Part shown: positions 22,275-33,884 of the stretch, in pieces
Layout: the number at the start of each line of letters is the position of its first letter
Numbering within the stretch: position 1 is the first letter of the stretch
NCBI GenBank assembly: GCA_049724395.1
Contig: JAUGWO010000009.1
Span: forward strand, 162,946 to 226,945
DNA from: Spongospora subterranea f. sp. subterranea
Taxonomy: Eukaryota; Endomyxa: Phytomyxea; Phytomyxea; Plasmodiophorida
Reading direction: 5' to 3'
DNA: 64,000 nucleotides
The notes under the pieces: generated by a model
The model's database searches: none
The model's input: the letters and a program-made list of their open reading frames with translations, nothing else
Told to the model about the DNA's origin: nothing
Translations under genes and position numbers: made by a program

Positions 22275-24061
22275 TCGGTTCTTGCCTCTATGGCTCAGTT
22301 GATACTGTTTATGCTGTAGGGTGGAGAATGTGTTCGTGACACGCACTGGATCTATCGGTTAGGTTGGTTGCGACGTTAAAATGCGGCTTCCTGCGCTCAA
22401 CAACGGTCGTCTGGCTTACAGGGTACATACATGCGGAATGCACATTCCGAATGCAGATGGAGCAGGTGTTGAACGATATTGTAACTGGCGTCACCGAGGA
22501 TACAAGCCATTTGGCTGTCATTGTTGGTATGGGTGCCGAGGGCGCCGGATCATCGTTACTGCTCGATATGCACGACCTGTCGATCAGGTCGTTGAGTGGT
22601 CATAGGTACTTCGTCATTTGAGATTGTTTTTTGTTTTGTTGTTCAATGTTCTCTACATTAGTGGGGTCGTAACTGAAGCCCTTTTCACGTCGGATGGACG
22701 ATATATCCTAACAGGGTCCGACGATAAAACTGTCTGTATATACAATAGTTCCACATCCGCGTTCACACACTCAGTCAAGGCACCGAATCCTCTTGTTCGG
22801 TTAGCACAACACAGGCAAGAACCTATCTGTGCTCTAGCTTCACGAGATGTCCGACATTTTTGCCGATTACTTCGTTCCTCTTTCCTGATCTCCTTGCTTT
22901 TAGTCGAATACCTTGAATCTCGTCAATGCCTCTTCACACGTTTCTCACAACCTAAGGCTGCCTTTCACAGACACAGTACGCAGTCGTATTCATAATGTTT
23001 TTGAAATTGCTTTAGCTCTTGTTGTAGGTTTTAGATTTCTGTTTCGGAGCGGCGAGGACTTCTTCACAAAATTTACTTATCGCCGGGTTCCAGCATGTAT
23101 GTTTGCTTAACTGCCGAATCAATCATGAACTGAAGTTGTCCAGCAATCAGCCATATTCAAATACCAGCTTCAATCATCTGGTTTACGGAAATCGGGGCAA
23201 ATTGCTGATGAAGACGGCAACGTCAGTTGTGCAGATATCCGCCGTTGCTGACGATGTTGTAGTAACTGCGTCAAATAGGTTTTCGTCATTCGAAGCGTGC
23301 CCAACAGTGCATCTGCTTATGCGTCTTCGTTTCTTTTTGCATCGGAATCCGAGCATGCTGTTGGGACTGATCGCATAAGTAATCTATTTTTGCCTGTGTT
23401 GATGTATACTGATTGTGTTTGGTTCAGAAATATGGGATGCTAGAGAACGCGGCGTCAATGTCAGGAACTGCCGATTTCTCAGCACTGTTTTCAGTACTGA
23501 TTTATTAGGTCTCAGGCGGTAACAATCCGGAGTCATACAGGGCGGGGTCGGCATATGATTGGCGATATGGCTGTTTCTCCCGACGGTCGCTATCTGCAGA
23601 CTTCCGGTTCTGACGGATGCGTCTGCATAAGTACAAAAATGTTCAACAATTCACTGATTAATTCTGATATAAGCGTTAGGCGATCTCAGAAGACTCGGTA
23701 GTCGCCCTTTGCTGGTTCTAAAGGTGAATGCGTTACTCATATAGAGGCCGGGCTAAAGCCTGTTATTTCATTTCAGCACCAACACGATATGGGGCAGCCA
23801 TCAGAAGGTGTCGCCACCGAATGGTCGCATGACTCCCGGTTCCTTTTAACTGGTGCTGACGATTGTACCGTCCGAGTATGGGATATGTATGCTAACGATC
23901 GAGAATCAAACGACGCGGGTCTTATTCGTACGATTGACGGTAATCGCGCTGGGGACGGTTGCGTCCATATTGTAGCCGCCGCACATAACAGTAGCACCTT
24001 CATTTACGGGACGAAACTCGGTCAAATCGCAATGTTCGAACAAGAAAGAAGGCGTTCTTAA
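22275..24061 (+). CDS. WD40-repeat protein with many tiny introns
   Basis: Several WD40 units are visible across short introns. At 22660 (SGVVTEALFTSDGRYILTGS, then DDKTVCIYN) one unit is completed by splicing SGH from the preceding exon ending near 22602. Further units are LLIAGFQHVCLLN near 23070, IWDARERGVNVR near 23440, DMAVSPDGRYLQTSGSDGCV near 23565, and ATEWSHDSRFLLTGADDCTV then RVWDMY near 23815. The C-terminus ends FEQERRRS at TAA, 24059-24061. This is a seven-blade propeller-sized protein; general order resembles COMPASS-type Swd2 or other nuclear WD proteins, but I cannot name it. The 5' end and several splice sites are unresolved. Confidence 0.65.
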
Positions 24062-24162
24062 ATGTTTATAGAGTGAAATTTTACATTCATTAGATTAAAT
24101 TCATAGGCCAAAATTATACTTTGTTTTATCTGTGATTCTCTGCTAACTCTGTTGAAAGGAGT

Positions 24163-24875
24163 CTATGGGGTTGGGTTCCCCAGCGTAAACCCTTCGAGCC
24201 GTTTCTGTATCGGCGAAGGCTGGGTTCCTTCTCCATCCCAATCCTCATTGGATATGACGATGCGCTCGCTCATTTTATCCAATGTTTGCTTCAGCATTTG
24301 ACTAAACTCTAACGCCATCTCGTCCACCTTCTGCTTCCATTCGGCAATTTCAGCGATTTTGAACGCGATCACTTCGTCCTACAGTCGGTTCATACACATT
24401 CACTTGTTGAACAGAAGTTCGATACCTTCTTAGCCTCCATCGCCTGCATATCCGTTTCCTTTTGGCTATATCTATCCTTAGCCGCCAGCACCTGTTCGTT
24501 GAGCTGGTTTATCGTCTGGAGCAGCTCGGTTTTCATCGACTTGTATTGCCGGGTCATGTCGGCAGTCACCTCGAACGAGTTCCGCTTCTCTTGCAGGAAA
24601 TCCTCGTGCAAAATATTGAGCCGATGGCGCAGATCTCTGCAATTGATATCCGACTCTGAACTCTGATTCGCCGCCATAACTACAAACGCAGGTCAATGTC
24701 GACGACGATCTCGTTTAGAACTACGCTCACTCAATCGATGTTTCAGAGATTCAATCTGCCTTTTTAGAAACAGATTCTGCATTTCCAACGACAGCGGTTC
24801 CTCGGCCTCATTACCGGTTTGCTTCGCCTCCTTCTTTTTGCCTTTCGATTTTTTGCCCTTGGCTTTCGGCGGCAT
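24163..24875 (-). CDS. DRC12: Dynein regulatory complex subunit 12 (CCDC153-like)
   Basis: Small coiled-coil component of the nexin-dynein regulatory complex of motile cilia. Exons 24875-24725, 24679-24426 and 24378-24163, in phase, give 206 residues. The N-terminus is the typical Lys-rich MPPKAKGKKSKGKKK, followed by long coiled coil with the family block ADMTRQYKSMKTELL, a heptad stretch MQAMEAKKDEVIAFKIAEI and a C-terminal region SNEDWDGEG. Order and length match CCDC153/DRC12. Its presence implies a flagellated cell stage. Introns are 45 and 47 nt. Confidence 0.8.
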
Positions 24876-25126
24876 TTAACAGCTTGCCCGAAGGGTTAAT
24901 GATGGATCGATGAAGGTACGTTAGGGATCATGATTCCTGGTCGTCAGATTGGTGACCATTGTGGCACGATAAAGTCGCGGGCACCGTTCTCTCGATGAAC
25001 ATTGAACGCAAAGGACAGGATAAAGTTAGGGAACCGTTGAGCGGCAATGAGTCATCTTCCGCATTGGAATCAATGGTTTACGGCAGGGTCGTCATAACCA
25101 ATCTGGGTCGATAGGTATATAATCGG

Positions 25127-26428
25127 ATGGCGACGACTATATATCTCATTGCATATCTTCCGATTTCCATGGCAATCTTTCAATCCAGCAGTACTAACAG
25201 CGCAAATCAGGAGCGGTTGAGTCAGGTTGGAGATAATCGGCCAGCTGGATATTCTGCTAGTGGTCAACTGCCAGAATACCCTCGCGATAATCGAATACCG
25301 TTTGGCCTCAATCAGCTACACGGCTTCGCTGGCAATGGCCACCCATCCTTTGGCAATTATCAGCCTCCCAATTATTCTGGCAATGGTCAGCCATCTGGCT
25401 CTTTGGTCAATAACCAGACACCCGCCTTTTCATCTGGCTCCTTTGTCAATCATCAGACCCCCTTTTCTGGCAATGGTCGTTTATCTGGCTCTGTTGTCAA
25501 TCATCAGTCACCTGCCTTCTCTGGCAGTGGTCAGCCATCTAGCAATAATCTGCCACCTGGCTATTCTGGCAACGGTCAGCGATCTAGCATTATTCAGCCG
25601 CCTGGCTATTCTGGCAATGGTCAGCCGCCTGGTTCTTCTGGCAACGTTCAGCCTTTTAGCATTATTCATCCGGCCGGGGTTTCTGGCAATGGTCAACCGC
25701 CAGGGTCTTCTGGCAATGGCCAACCGTCCAGGTATTCTGTAAACAATCCGCCTCCCTGGAATTCTGGCAATATAGTTGGGCATTCTAACAATAATCACCC
25801 GCCTGGACCTGCGGACGTTAATCACCAGCCAGGACCTTCTGGCAATACTTTCCCTTCTCCAAATTCTGGGAATTATCGTCCTTCTGGCCACTGGCCAGGT
25901 CGTAATAAGTCCAAAATGATCGGGCCAGGAAATGGTGAGCCATTGTTGAATCCTACAGGACATGGTGGTTCCGTTTCGAACTCGCCCAAATCGCCCTCGT
26001 CGTCTCGAGGATACGGGACCCCCTTCTCTAATCCTGCCAACGTCCAGCCATCAACCTATCGACAAAACCCCATCAACGGTCACGACAATGGGCGCAATCC
26101 CGACTATCGTTCGCCCTCGACGAGCAGTTCGTCGGATCCGCGAAACTCGGAGGACAGAGGGGATGTCGACTCAGCACCGCCGATACAGCAATTCAACACG
26201 AACACAGGTCAGGATATGCGATCAACCGATCAATTGCCAGGTCCGAACCCGATCCCCCAAACCGATTCAATGAACGACGCCACACGAGAGCCAAAACAGC
26301 AGATCGTGGTCCAAGGGATGAGCGACGAGGATTTCTATGCCATGAGTTCGTCGGCTCGGCCATATTTCAGGGCGACCGTATCCCTGCTCTGCGTTCGCAT
26401 CATCGTCTTCATGGCGTGGTTTTTCTGA
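25127..26428 (+). CDS. Secreted Gly/Asn/Gln/Pro repeat protein
   Basis: A 433-residue single-exon frame. The first 20 or so residues are hydrophobic (IYLIAYLPISMAIF), a likely signal peptide. Residues about 45-270 are degenerate units of the type YSGNGQPSG / SGNGQPPG, about 9-18 residues each. The rest is Pro/Ser-rich and polar, and the last 20 residues (ATVSLLCVRIIVFMAWFF) are hydrophobic, as in a GPI-anchor signal or a tail anchor. Surface or wall protein by inference. Alternative frames over the repeat are open only because of the repeat composition. Confidence 0.65.
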   Translation: MATTIYLIAYLPISMAIFQSSSTNSANQERLSQVGDNRPAGYSASGQLPEYPRDNRIPFGLNQLHGFAGNGHPSFGNYQPPNYSGNGQPSGSLVNNQTPAFSSGSFVNHQTPFSGNGRLSGSVVNHQSPAFSGSGQPSSNNLPPGYSGNGQRSSIIQPPGYSGNGQPPGSSGNVQPFSIIHPAGVSGNGQPPGSSGNGQPSRYSVNNPPPWNSGNIVGHSNNNHPPGPADVNHQPGPSGNTFPSPNSGNYRPSGHWPGRNKSKMIGPGNGEPLLNPTGHGGSVSNSPKSPSSSRGYGTPFSNPANVQPSTYRQNPINGHDNGRNPDYRSPSTSSSSDPRNSEDRGDVDSAPPIQQFNTNTGQDMRSTDQLPGPNPIPQTDSMNDATREPKQQIVVQGMSDEDFYAMSSSARPYFRATVSLLCVRIIVFMAWFF

Positions 26429-26879
26429 GTGCCGTATCCCTAGCACGAACAGCAAATTGCATAATTAACCTTACCCGTAAGAAAACGAATAAAACGACCA
26501 CAAATCATCTTTGCATAATGAAGTGCCCACGAACAGATCGACGGTTTGAAATGAGTCTTGGGAGCCCATCTGTGAGGAAAAGCGCCACAAAATGGTGGAA
26601 TATGAATGATCGCGTCAGGAATGATATTTTTTGGCTATATGGTTTTAAACGGCTTCAACATTCATCATCAAGGAACTTCACCGGTTCCGGTCGGATGTTT
26701 CAGCTGAAGCTCCTAAGACAATCGATTGAAACCTGCCCCGTATTCAGTTCGTCGACAATCGTGACACGATCACGACGAATAACAAACAATTATCGTCTCA
26801 AGATCATCGAAATCAAACCCCGTTTGACCCGCCTCATTGTGATTATCGTATTCACAGAACATGGTGCTGTGCCTATCTA
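26429..26879. other. No gene seen
   Basis: About 450 bases downstream of the secreted repeat protein. I see no recognisable coding or repeat structure beyond what may be decayed copia sequence towards its right edge. Confidence 0.4.
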
Positions 26880-27580
26880 AACCCACAACCGGCAGCACTA
26901 CCATGGATGCTTTGAATATAGCAGTAAAGAGTACCGAGAGCCTCTTCGGATGAACCCGAAAAAACAGCCAGACGACTTCATCTCGCAAATAGCAGCCATG
27001 TGAACCATCCTGCCCGCGCAGCACCCATTCCCTTTCATGGCAATCGCTGAGTTGTTAGAGCAACTAATCGATACTCTATCGAACCATGGAGGCGCCTCCA
27101 CCTATTTACCAATTTCCTGAGCCTTTTCAACGATTTTCTCAAGAAAGCAAAAACAGCTTCAGTGATAGGTTGATAAATATGATGAACCACATCATATTTG
27201 TTAAGACGGCCGTCCAACCTACGCTGGGAACAGCAGGCCGCCTTATGGGAAGCGACACAGACATCGATCCAGATTTTGGAACTGCCTGGTTATGATCGGT
27301 GAATAATCAAGGGTGGCTCCAGGAATGTTATCCAATATAGCACGGTGACCACAATGGTCGGATCAAGTCGCAATATGTCATCACAAACAGGAATTTCTCC
27401 GTTTTCCAAGTTTCCATTGCCCGCAGTTGTCGATGGCAGGATGGTCATCAATGGACAGCGGGTCAACAGCGTCTACAGATATGAAACACTTCACTTCGAA
27501 GAAGTGGTATCAGGCTCAATCTGACGTACAGGACCCATTAGAATTGCACAGGAGGAGCGGTCACGTCAATACAATCAGAA
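26880..27580 (+). pseudogene. Copia fragments (gag-like and GAG-pre-integrase)
   Basis: At 26950-27090 the plus strand reads RMNPKKQPDDFISQIAAM and, after a stop, ELLEQLIDTLSNHGG, a gag-like pattern. At about 27480-27580 it reads KHFTSKKWYQAQSDVQDPLE then LHRRSGHVN, matching the H-x-RxGHVN GAG-pre-integrase segment of the copia element at 59.95-60.06 kb (LHKRCGHVN). The pieces are short, frame-broken and separated, so they are relics. Confidence 0.65.
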
Positions 27581-27582
27581 CC

Positions 27583-29551
27583 TCCTTGGCAACATGGCTG
27601 ACATCAAATCGTCTGCAGCTAGTACATATTTCATGTTTTGCCAGCTTTCAGCAAGGTGTGTATTTGCCAAAAAGGTGTTGTTGAAGCCTTTGAAAAATCA
27701 TGAATCAATAATGGATCAAAAGCTGCAGCGTTGCAACCATGTTCGTCCAGATATGCTCGCTAAATTCAATTCTTGTGTTTATGCGGATGGATTCGCAGTA
27801 AATGCTCACCAAAGCGGCATTATTTAATGCTCAACTCATTGGATCGATGAAGCTGTTGTGAATCGAACGAGAACGCGCGCGCTCATGGAGCCAATTGCGA
27901 TGGATCCATGGCCCCGATCCCGATCCGATGGGCAATAAAAAAGATCGGGCAAGTACGTACTTGCTAATAAACTGGCCTGTTCTACATCAGCGAATTAAAC
28001 AGTGCTGATTTGGTGAGATTTCCCTGAAAAATATTAGCTTAACAGCACGATATAAACTTGGAAAATGTCCTGGACGAACATGTTCTTTCTAAGAATCATA
28101 CACTGATCATGTCGACTTCTGAACGCGATGACCATTTGAAAACTGTAGAGGATTGTGATGATCAGAGTGATGATGGTGATCTATCATGCTTATACGGTAA
28201 GGGGTAAGAGGAACAGGAATGGGGTGGACAATTGATACGAAATAAGGAAGATGAAGAATTAGAACTAGAACTACTGTCAGACAATAGACAATGGTGAACA
28301 CCTTTTACCACTTATCACCGTTATCAAAATAAAACGGGTGAACGGCAACTTTGATCGTCAATCTCAAGCTTTAATCCTACTATCTGGCACCACATGTTCA
28401 AAAAGGTGTGATGTCGTATGTTAAAGTGCAGACTCTGTTTATTAACAACAAAAAACCGGTTAATGTTTGACATGAGCCTTAACATTTCGAAGGTGAATGC
28501 AGAAGTGCTGTAGGAGGATCTTCACAAAGTCGGTCGTATCCCATTTCGGCCAATTTCTTAGATATAGACGAGTCAAGAAGATAGAGATCAGACACTTGCA
28601 GGAAAAGGCGTTCGGTAAATAGCACAAAGTACCGTTTTTCTGGGGCGATGATATCGTGGGAAAACGATCCTTTTTTGGGTGTACGATCAACAGTCGCATA
28701 GCAATGGATGATCGCTTGCCTTCCCCATCACCTATTTTAACGGCCGCATGGGCGACTTTTCTTGAATCCCAGACATAAAGTTCATCGGTCTGCATGTTCC
28801 ATCGTGTGTACCAATCGTTTGATGTAGATTCGGACTTCAACAGATATTGATGTGGATCATCCATGTCAGGCGAATGAGTTATTGTGCGAGTCTCATCGCA
28901 TTGATAGGCCGGTGTGAATGCCAATGGCCATGCTTGAACAGGTTCAGTCGGTATCCAGATAGTCATCGTATAATCGAGGGTCAACATTTCCATTGCGTAT
29001 TGTTCAACGTTGCCATTATAGTGTGCCAACGTAGCGGCTTTGACGTGTTTATTCTTGGCCAATAACTCCATGAAGTCACAAGACAAAAACCCGTATTGTT
29101 GCAACAGGGTGCCAATATCGGCATCGCGAGGCAAATCGATGTGCGCCTGTGTGAAAAAATGGTCGTTTGTAGAAAACTGTGCGAAACCCCATGGAATAAC
29201 GATCCAATCGGAATGCTCCTTGGCGATGTCCTCATAAAAAGCTTCTTGGATTATCTCAGCAAACCGATTTCGGATTTCATAGTATGGCAGCAATTTCAAT
29301 GAGTCAATTTTTGTTCTCAACTGCTCCTTCATTCGATGAACTTCAAATTTGTTCGACTTTTTCAAAGTTTCAATCCACTCCATAGGTGACGCTTCCTTTG
29401 TTGGCTCCTCCATTCGAATCAATGTAACCTTCTGCTCAAGCCAATTATCGGCCCCAGCGAGTAGAACAATTCCAGTAATGTTCGTCTGTTCCTGGCAATT
29501 GGTCACAAGCCATATCGACCGAAACACAGCGAACAGTACAATATACGCCAT
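27583..29551. repeat. Segmental duplication, copy 1
   Basis: This stretch matches 62092-63921 in the same orientation. The best block (about 28190-28330 versus 62500-62650, for example gtggacaattgatacgaaat) is nearly identical; the left third is more diverged with indels. The duplication contains an oxygenase-like gene in each copy. Immediately to the left lies a copia fragment. Confidence 0.85.
28460..29551 (-). CDS. Secreted oxygenase-like protein (CmcJ/2OG-like), copy 1
   Basis: A 363-residue single-exon frame starting MAYIVLFAVFRSIWLVTN, a signal peptide (an upstream Met at 29569 is less likely). The centre has AHIDLPRDADIGTL, giving an H-x-D pair, then IWIPTEPVQAWPLAFTP and DELYVWDSRKVAHAAVKIGD followed by GKRSSIAMRLLIV. 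The order H-x-D, W-x-P...WPLA, aromatic-rich stretch, then His and Arg near a final beta strand resembles the CmcJ/AsaB group of Fe(II)/2-oxoglutarate-type hydroxylases. That is inference from motif order. The last 50 residues differ from copy 2: a -1 or +2 shift near 28565 would restore EMGYDRLCE, matching copy 2. Confidence 0.6.
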   Translation of the reverse strand: MAYIVLFAVFRSIWLVTNCQEQTNITGIVLLAGADNWLEQKVTLIRMEEPTKEASPMEWIETLKKSNKFEVHRMKEQLRTKIDSLKLLPYYEIRNRFAEIIQEAFYEDIAKEHSDWIVIPWGFAQFSTNDHFFTQAHIDLPRDADIGTLLQQYGFLSCDFMELLAKNKHVKAATLAHYNGNVEQYAMEMLTLDYTMTIWIPTEPVQAWPLAFTPAYQCDETRTITHSPDMDDPHQYLLKSESTSNDWYTRWNMQTDELYVWDSRKVAHAAVKIGDGEGKRSSIAMRLLIVHPKKDRFPTISSPQKNGTLCYLPNAFSCKCLISIFLTRLYLRNWPKWDTTDFVKILLQHFCIHLRNVKAHVKH

Positions 29552-29751
29552 TCCTCCAGTGATTGCCATTGCTGTTCCCTGATCGAGCCGTCACGGAATT
29601 CGAAAAAATTAAAACAAAAAACTGATTTTTGAAGTTTTCATTGATTGTATACATCACCGTTGGCCCATATCGTTAGGTTTATTTACCTTCATTTGCTCAG
29701 ACAGACTGCTGCAGTTTTGTCACGGCTGACCTAGACGCCTTTTTTGAAGAC

Positions 29752-31330
29752 GATTATGCCGGCGACGAACTCGCCGAATTAATGTGCACATCTGGCAATG
29801 GGTTTGAGGATGGATGGAAGCGGCATTGATTTTCCTGAGTGAATAAGCATATGGGCAACTGGTACGGGCAACGTGCTCTTGATAACAGCCAAAACAGAGA
29901 TCTTGGCGGTTTGTAGCAACGCCAGCGAGAATGTTGATGAATGGTCAACAAATTACGTTGAGCGATTGTGTATTTGTTTTTATGGAATTGATCACGAATT
30001 ACGTAATGCACTGGGTGAGGGAATATCCCCGTTGGGCAATCCGTTTTCAGCAAAGACATGGTAGCGTTCATCAACGTTTTGGTGTATTTCTCGATATATG
30101 GTGTCACACCCAACATATGTTTTTGATCCTCAGTACGCTTTCCTATATCCAGATGATGAGAACTGCAACAGTGTCTCTATTACCACCATCATGAACGCTT
30201 TCAAGCGCAAAAAACGATAGGAATTGACTGTAGCGGTTTCGAGGACAGCATTCGAACTCGCAATCGCTCCGGCAACCACAATTCTGTTCGATTGATGAGG
30301 ATCAGAATCGGTTGACATCCGCTCTATTTGAACAAATGGAACAGAGTTAATAATGCGAAGAAGGCGTTTGGAATAGTCTCAACCAATGCTGTATCTTTGA
30401 CAACTGGGCTGCTTCCTGGGATGCGCCGGTTAGAAAAAAGTGAAAGCTTTGCAGATGTGGTTCGTATGCTGCTCATGCATATTCACTCAGTGCAACTGCC
30501 TAAACAAGTTAAGGGCACAAACGTGATTTGATTTTGGTCCGAAGATACAATGGCCCGAGTTTGATAGAATATCTGTTGAAGTGTGGCTTCCAGCTTCTAG
30601 GAACTCATAAAAGCATGAGATCGTTTCCATTTGTTTTCGGTGACGTTCAAAGCAAAATAGGATCCAGAAGGTAATCAGTGTGTTTCAAAGTTGTTTTTTC
30701 CAACTCATATGTTGACCTTAATGGTGTTCGAATTGGATTATGAATCATTGTATCTGGCTAAGAAGCGGTATGGGGACAGGGATTTGTATGCAATCGCTTA
30801 CCGAAGTGGCAGAGGACATGTGGCAACTCTAATTGCCACCAATCCTCGAGCGGGTTCATGGATGTAGGTTGCCAAAAAACCGTCATCGGTCACCATGTCA
30901 GTTCCAGGGCAGGAACTGATTCAGCAAACAGTCGATCGCAATGTTGAGGCCCTAACTGATGCTCAAAGAGGATTTGACTAACACATTATGAGAGCAGGTT
31001 GCTGTTTGGTTGACGTCGACTGCTGCTGTTCGTGCATTTACAACATTTCTAGACCCGGGGCAGATGGCTCTGCTCCCGTCGATGGCAGATTTTAACATCT
31101 GATGCGCTTGTGGCAACGGGAAATTGTCCTGACCTGTCTGCAGAGCAAACTCATCACTTGACAATTCCACAGTTAAAAGAACTTGTTGACGACTTACACC
31201 TGCAGTGCAACGGGACAACATCGTTCGAATTCGTGATACCACCACTTCGATGCCCATGTTTTCTGTTATGATGAAGAAGTGGTTCATGAAGCCACTTACC
31301 AAGTCATCCCTGAAAGTAGGAAGTGCAAAC
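29752..31330 (+). pseudogene. Decayed piggyBac-like DDE transposase
   Basis: Pieces in changing frames follow the order of a DDE_Tnp_1_7-type transposase. Around 30080 there is VAFINVLVYFSIYGVTP; around 30540 SDRRYNGPSLIEYLLKCGFQ followed by LLGTHKSMRSFPF, where D-x-x-Y and GT-x-[KR]-S-x-R...P are the piggyBac signature; around 30755 LAKKRYGDRDLYAIAYRSGR then GHVATLIATNP; around 30925 LTDAQRGFD. Stops and shifts are frequent, so it is dead. The right end is unclear and merges into the inverted repeats at 31.4-32.9 kb. Confidence 0.65.
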
Positions 31331-31384
31331 GAGGGCAATATTGTGAAGGCATTGCCTCCTTGAACCGAGATCCATTGTCCTGAT

Positions 31385-32925
31385 ATGGTGGTTGTGAACG
31401 CAGAAATTGTTCATAGAGGCGTCCTCCACAGTTTAACTGTTCCAACAATGACGACATCTGTCGATGGAATTGGCGTTATCCAGTCAAGTACAGCGGCTGA
31501 GGTTGAGGAACTGTTTGTTTGCATTCTGGAACTGAAAACGGCGACTACGATCACCACAATCACAGAGGCAAAAGAGAGGCTAGAACGCGCTTGTAACAGC
31601 TCAAGAGGAATCACAGCAGTTTTTCAGAATCACGTGTTCTCGAGTACTCTGTGTTGTTGCTGGTGATCAGGCAATCGTTTACGCGGCCTTGATCAAGTTC
31701 GATTATTTAGATGTGATTCAATATTCCGGTATTATAACGATGATTACTTCTTTGGTCGAGCCAATGCTGGAACCTGAACCTGAGTTTCTGATCGGCACTC
31801 CTCCCGAAGCGCTACATCACGCGGTCGATAGTTCTACTGTTCATTTGTGGACGTCTCTGGCTGGGCAATACGTTTACGACGCTCGGCATCCCATAGCTTG
31901 CGTCTTTGCCACGAAATTGTGCCAGACGTGAGGAACCAAACCAAAGGAGGTCAAAATGTCATTTCAAGGCAATTAAAGAATGTTAAAGTGGATTTCCGCT
32001 CCCTGACTCCTCGGGCCTACATTTACATTAGATTTATTATGTCGTCCATCATCAAACGCTCATCATCTTCACCGACTTTTACAGAATGAACACAAACTCG
32101 ACAGCTACCAGAAATGGGGAAATTACCTCAACCACGAGCAATCATTCCTTCAGATTCTCGTGAGAACGGTTCAAGAATGGATTCCTCCTCCCAGGATGTC
32201 AGACCGCAGCTCCAGTGACATTGTTGGCGGTAGATTGTCATTGTCTCAGCCATCAAGACCGGAACAGCGGGCTCAAGACGACCCAGTCTGAGATGTTCCA
32301 AAATACCGAAAGGATGAGTTTTTACAACAGACCAGAAAATTCTGTGGTCCGACTGAATGGCGTCACGAGCGATCGTCACGTTCCAGCAGATGTTGCCTTC
32401 TGTACGATGGAGAACAACATCATACTGTACAACGTGTGGTGTGAATATATGTTCAACGGCCCATCACCGTCAACGCCGCAGAGTTTTCTGGTCTGTTGTA
32501 AAACTATTTCTTTCGGTATCTTGGGACACATTCGGACTGGGTCACCTTGAGCACGCTGTTCCGGTCTTGATGGCTGAGAAAATGACAATCTACCGCCAAC
32601 AATGTCGCTGGAGCTGCGGTCTGACATCCTGGGAGGAGGAATCCATTCTTGAACCGTTCTCAAGAGAAACTGAAGGAATGATTGCTCGTGGTTGAGATAA
32701 CTTTCCATTTTTGGTAACTGTCAAAGCTGTCGAGTTTTTGTTCATTCTGTAAAAGTCGGTGAAGATGATGGACCGCTCTCTTTGATTGTCGTGATCGTAC
32801 TCGCCGTTTTCAGTTCCAGAATGCAAACAAACAGTTGCTTATCCTCAGCCGCTGTACTTGACTGGATAACGCCAATTCCATCGACAGATGTCGTCCTAAA
32901 CAGTGGATGACTCCTCTATGAACAA
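31385..32925. repeat. Nested inverted repeats with long hairpin
   Basis: Inner pair: 32041-32345 against 32483-32776, about 300-base arms with point differences and a roughly 140-base loop (for example ccgacttttacagaatgaac at 32075 and its complement near 32750). Outer pair: 31385-31580 against about 32760-32925 (aacgccaattccatcgacag on the right). Open frames in the arms are symmetrical by-products. A transcript would form a long double-stranded stem. Confidence 0.8.
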
Positions 32926-33008
32926 TTTTCACAGTCACCAGATCCGGAATGTAAGTGGCTTCATGTTGTCACCACTGGTAAAGCGATTGGAAGGCCGATC
33001 ACAATAAG

Positions 33009-33419
33009 GTGCCAAAATTAGGCAGCGACGTTGACTGCTCGTTTGGAATACCTTGGTCTTTTGATTACAAAAGATGTCAAGCTATCAAAACATGTGCATT
33101 GGACACTACTTTCATGGCGTTTTATCTTCTGGCACGTTTCGAGGAAGCGAGCCTTTTGACTGACGCCACTCCAAGTAAAGCTGTAGATATCCTGCAACAA
33201 ACCATTGACCAGATAACTGCTGAGAATTACGGGTACGCAAGATGGTTGTGGTGCACTGAGATCTTAGATATACCGAACGATGGGACCATTCATGACTTGA
33301 GACAAGATGTAAATTCCGCGTTCCTCGATCATCTCCCTAATTTGAACAATTTCGATGCGAGGTTTTTGTCAACGTCTGAATCGCCTTTAATGCCCAAGGC
33401 AAACATGCACCATGTTTGA
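33009..33419 (+). CDS. Unknown ORF, possibly transposon-associated
   Basis: A 136-residue open frame with a coding-like composition: CALDTTFMAFYLLARFEEAS, TIDQITAENYGYARWLW, DLRQDVNSAFLDHLPNL. The [CS]-x-[IL]-D-[ST]-x-[LFM]...[LY] pattern is met in proteins carried by large DNA transposons, but I cannot assign a family. It lies next to the piggyBac-like remnant and hairpin, which also suggests mobile origin. No start context or introns evident. Confidence 0.4.
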   Translation: MPKLGSDVDCSFGIPWSFDYKRCQAIKTCALDTTFMAFYLLARFEEASLLTDATPSKAVDILQQTIDQITAENYGYARWLWCTEILDIPNDGTIHDLRQDVNSAFLDHLPNLNNFDARFLSTSESPLMPKANMHHV

Positions 33420-33884
33420 ACATTGCCATCAGATGTTAAGTTGCCATCAAAGGTCCAGTTCCAAGATGCTCAGGCTGCAATATGCCAATGATTCGAGGTG
33501 TCTGGAGAGTATTGCACTCGGACTACCAGTATAAAACGTCATTGGAAGTAAACAGTTTCCTTCCATTGCAACGAAAAATGAATCAACTCAACCAGATCTA
33601 CAGAGCATCGTACGGCAGCATTGAGGCTAACCAGGGATGCTTAAAACAATCAATTCAAATACAAGCAAACCGTCGTTGTGACAGCGCGTCTGAAAACTCT
33701 GATATCACTTGAATAGCAGTCGTTTGCATCGTAATCGACATCTGTCCCATCCGTGTTAAGATACACGTTGGATTTGAGTTGGAACATATCTTCTCCATGC
33801 TCTTGAACGACTTCAGAACCTATATGATTGTCGCCGTCAAATCGATTATGGAATGAATTCCCGTTAGTCCACACGGAGTAGCGA

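Noticed and set aside
25227-25963. Leu/Ile-rich and Arg-rich frames over the Gly/Asn/Gln repeat gene
   Set aside because: Frame shadows of the repeat; only the frame with a signal peptide reaches a sensible C-terminus.
27086-27295. Small ORF starting MEAPPPIYQFPEPF
   Set aside because: Lies in broken copia sequence, with no conserved pattern; treated as a chance frame.
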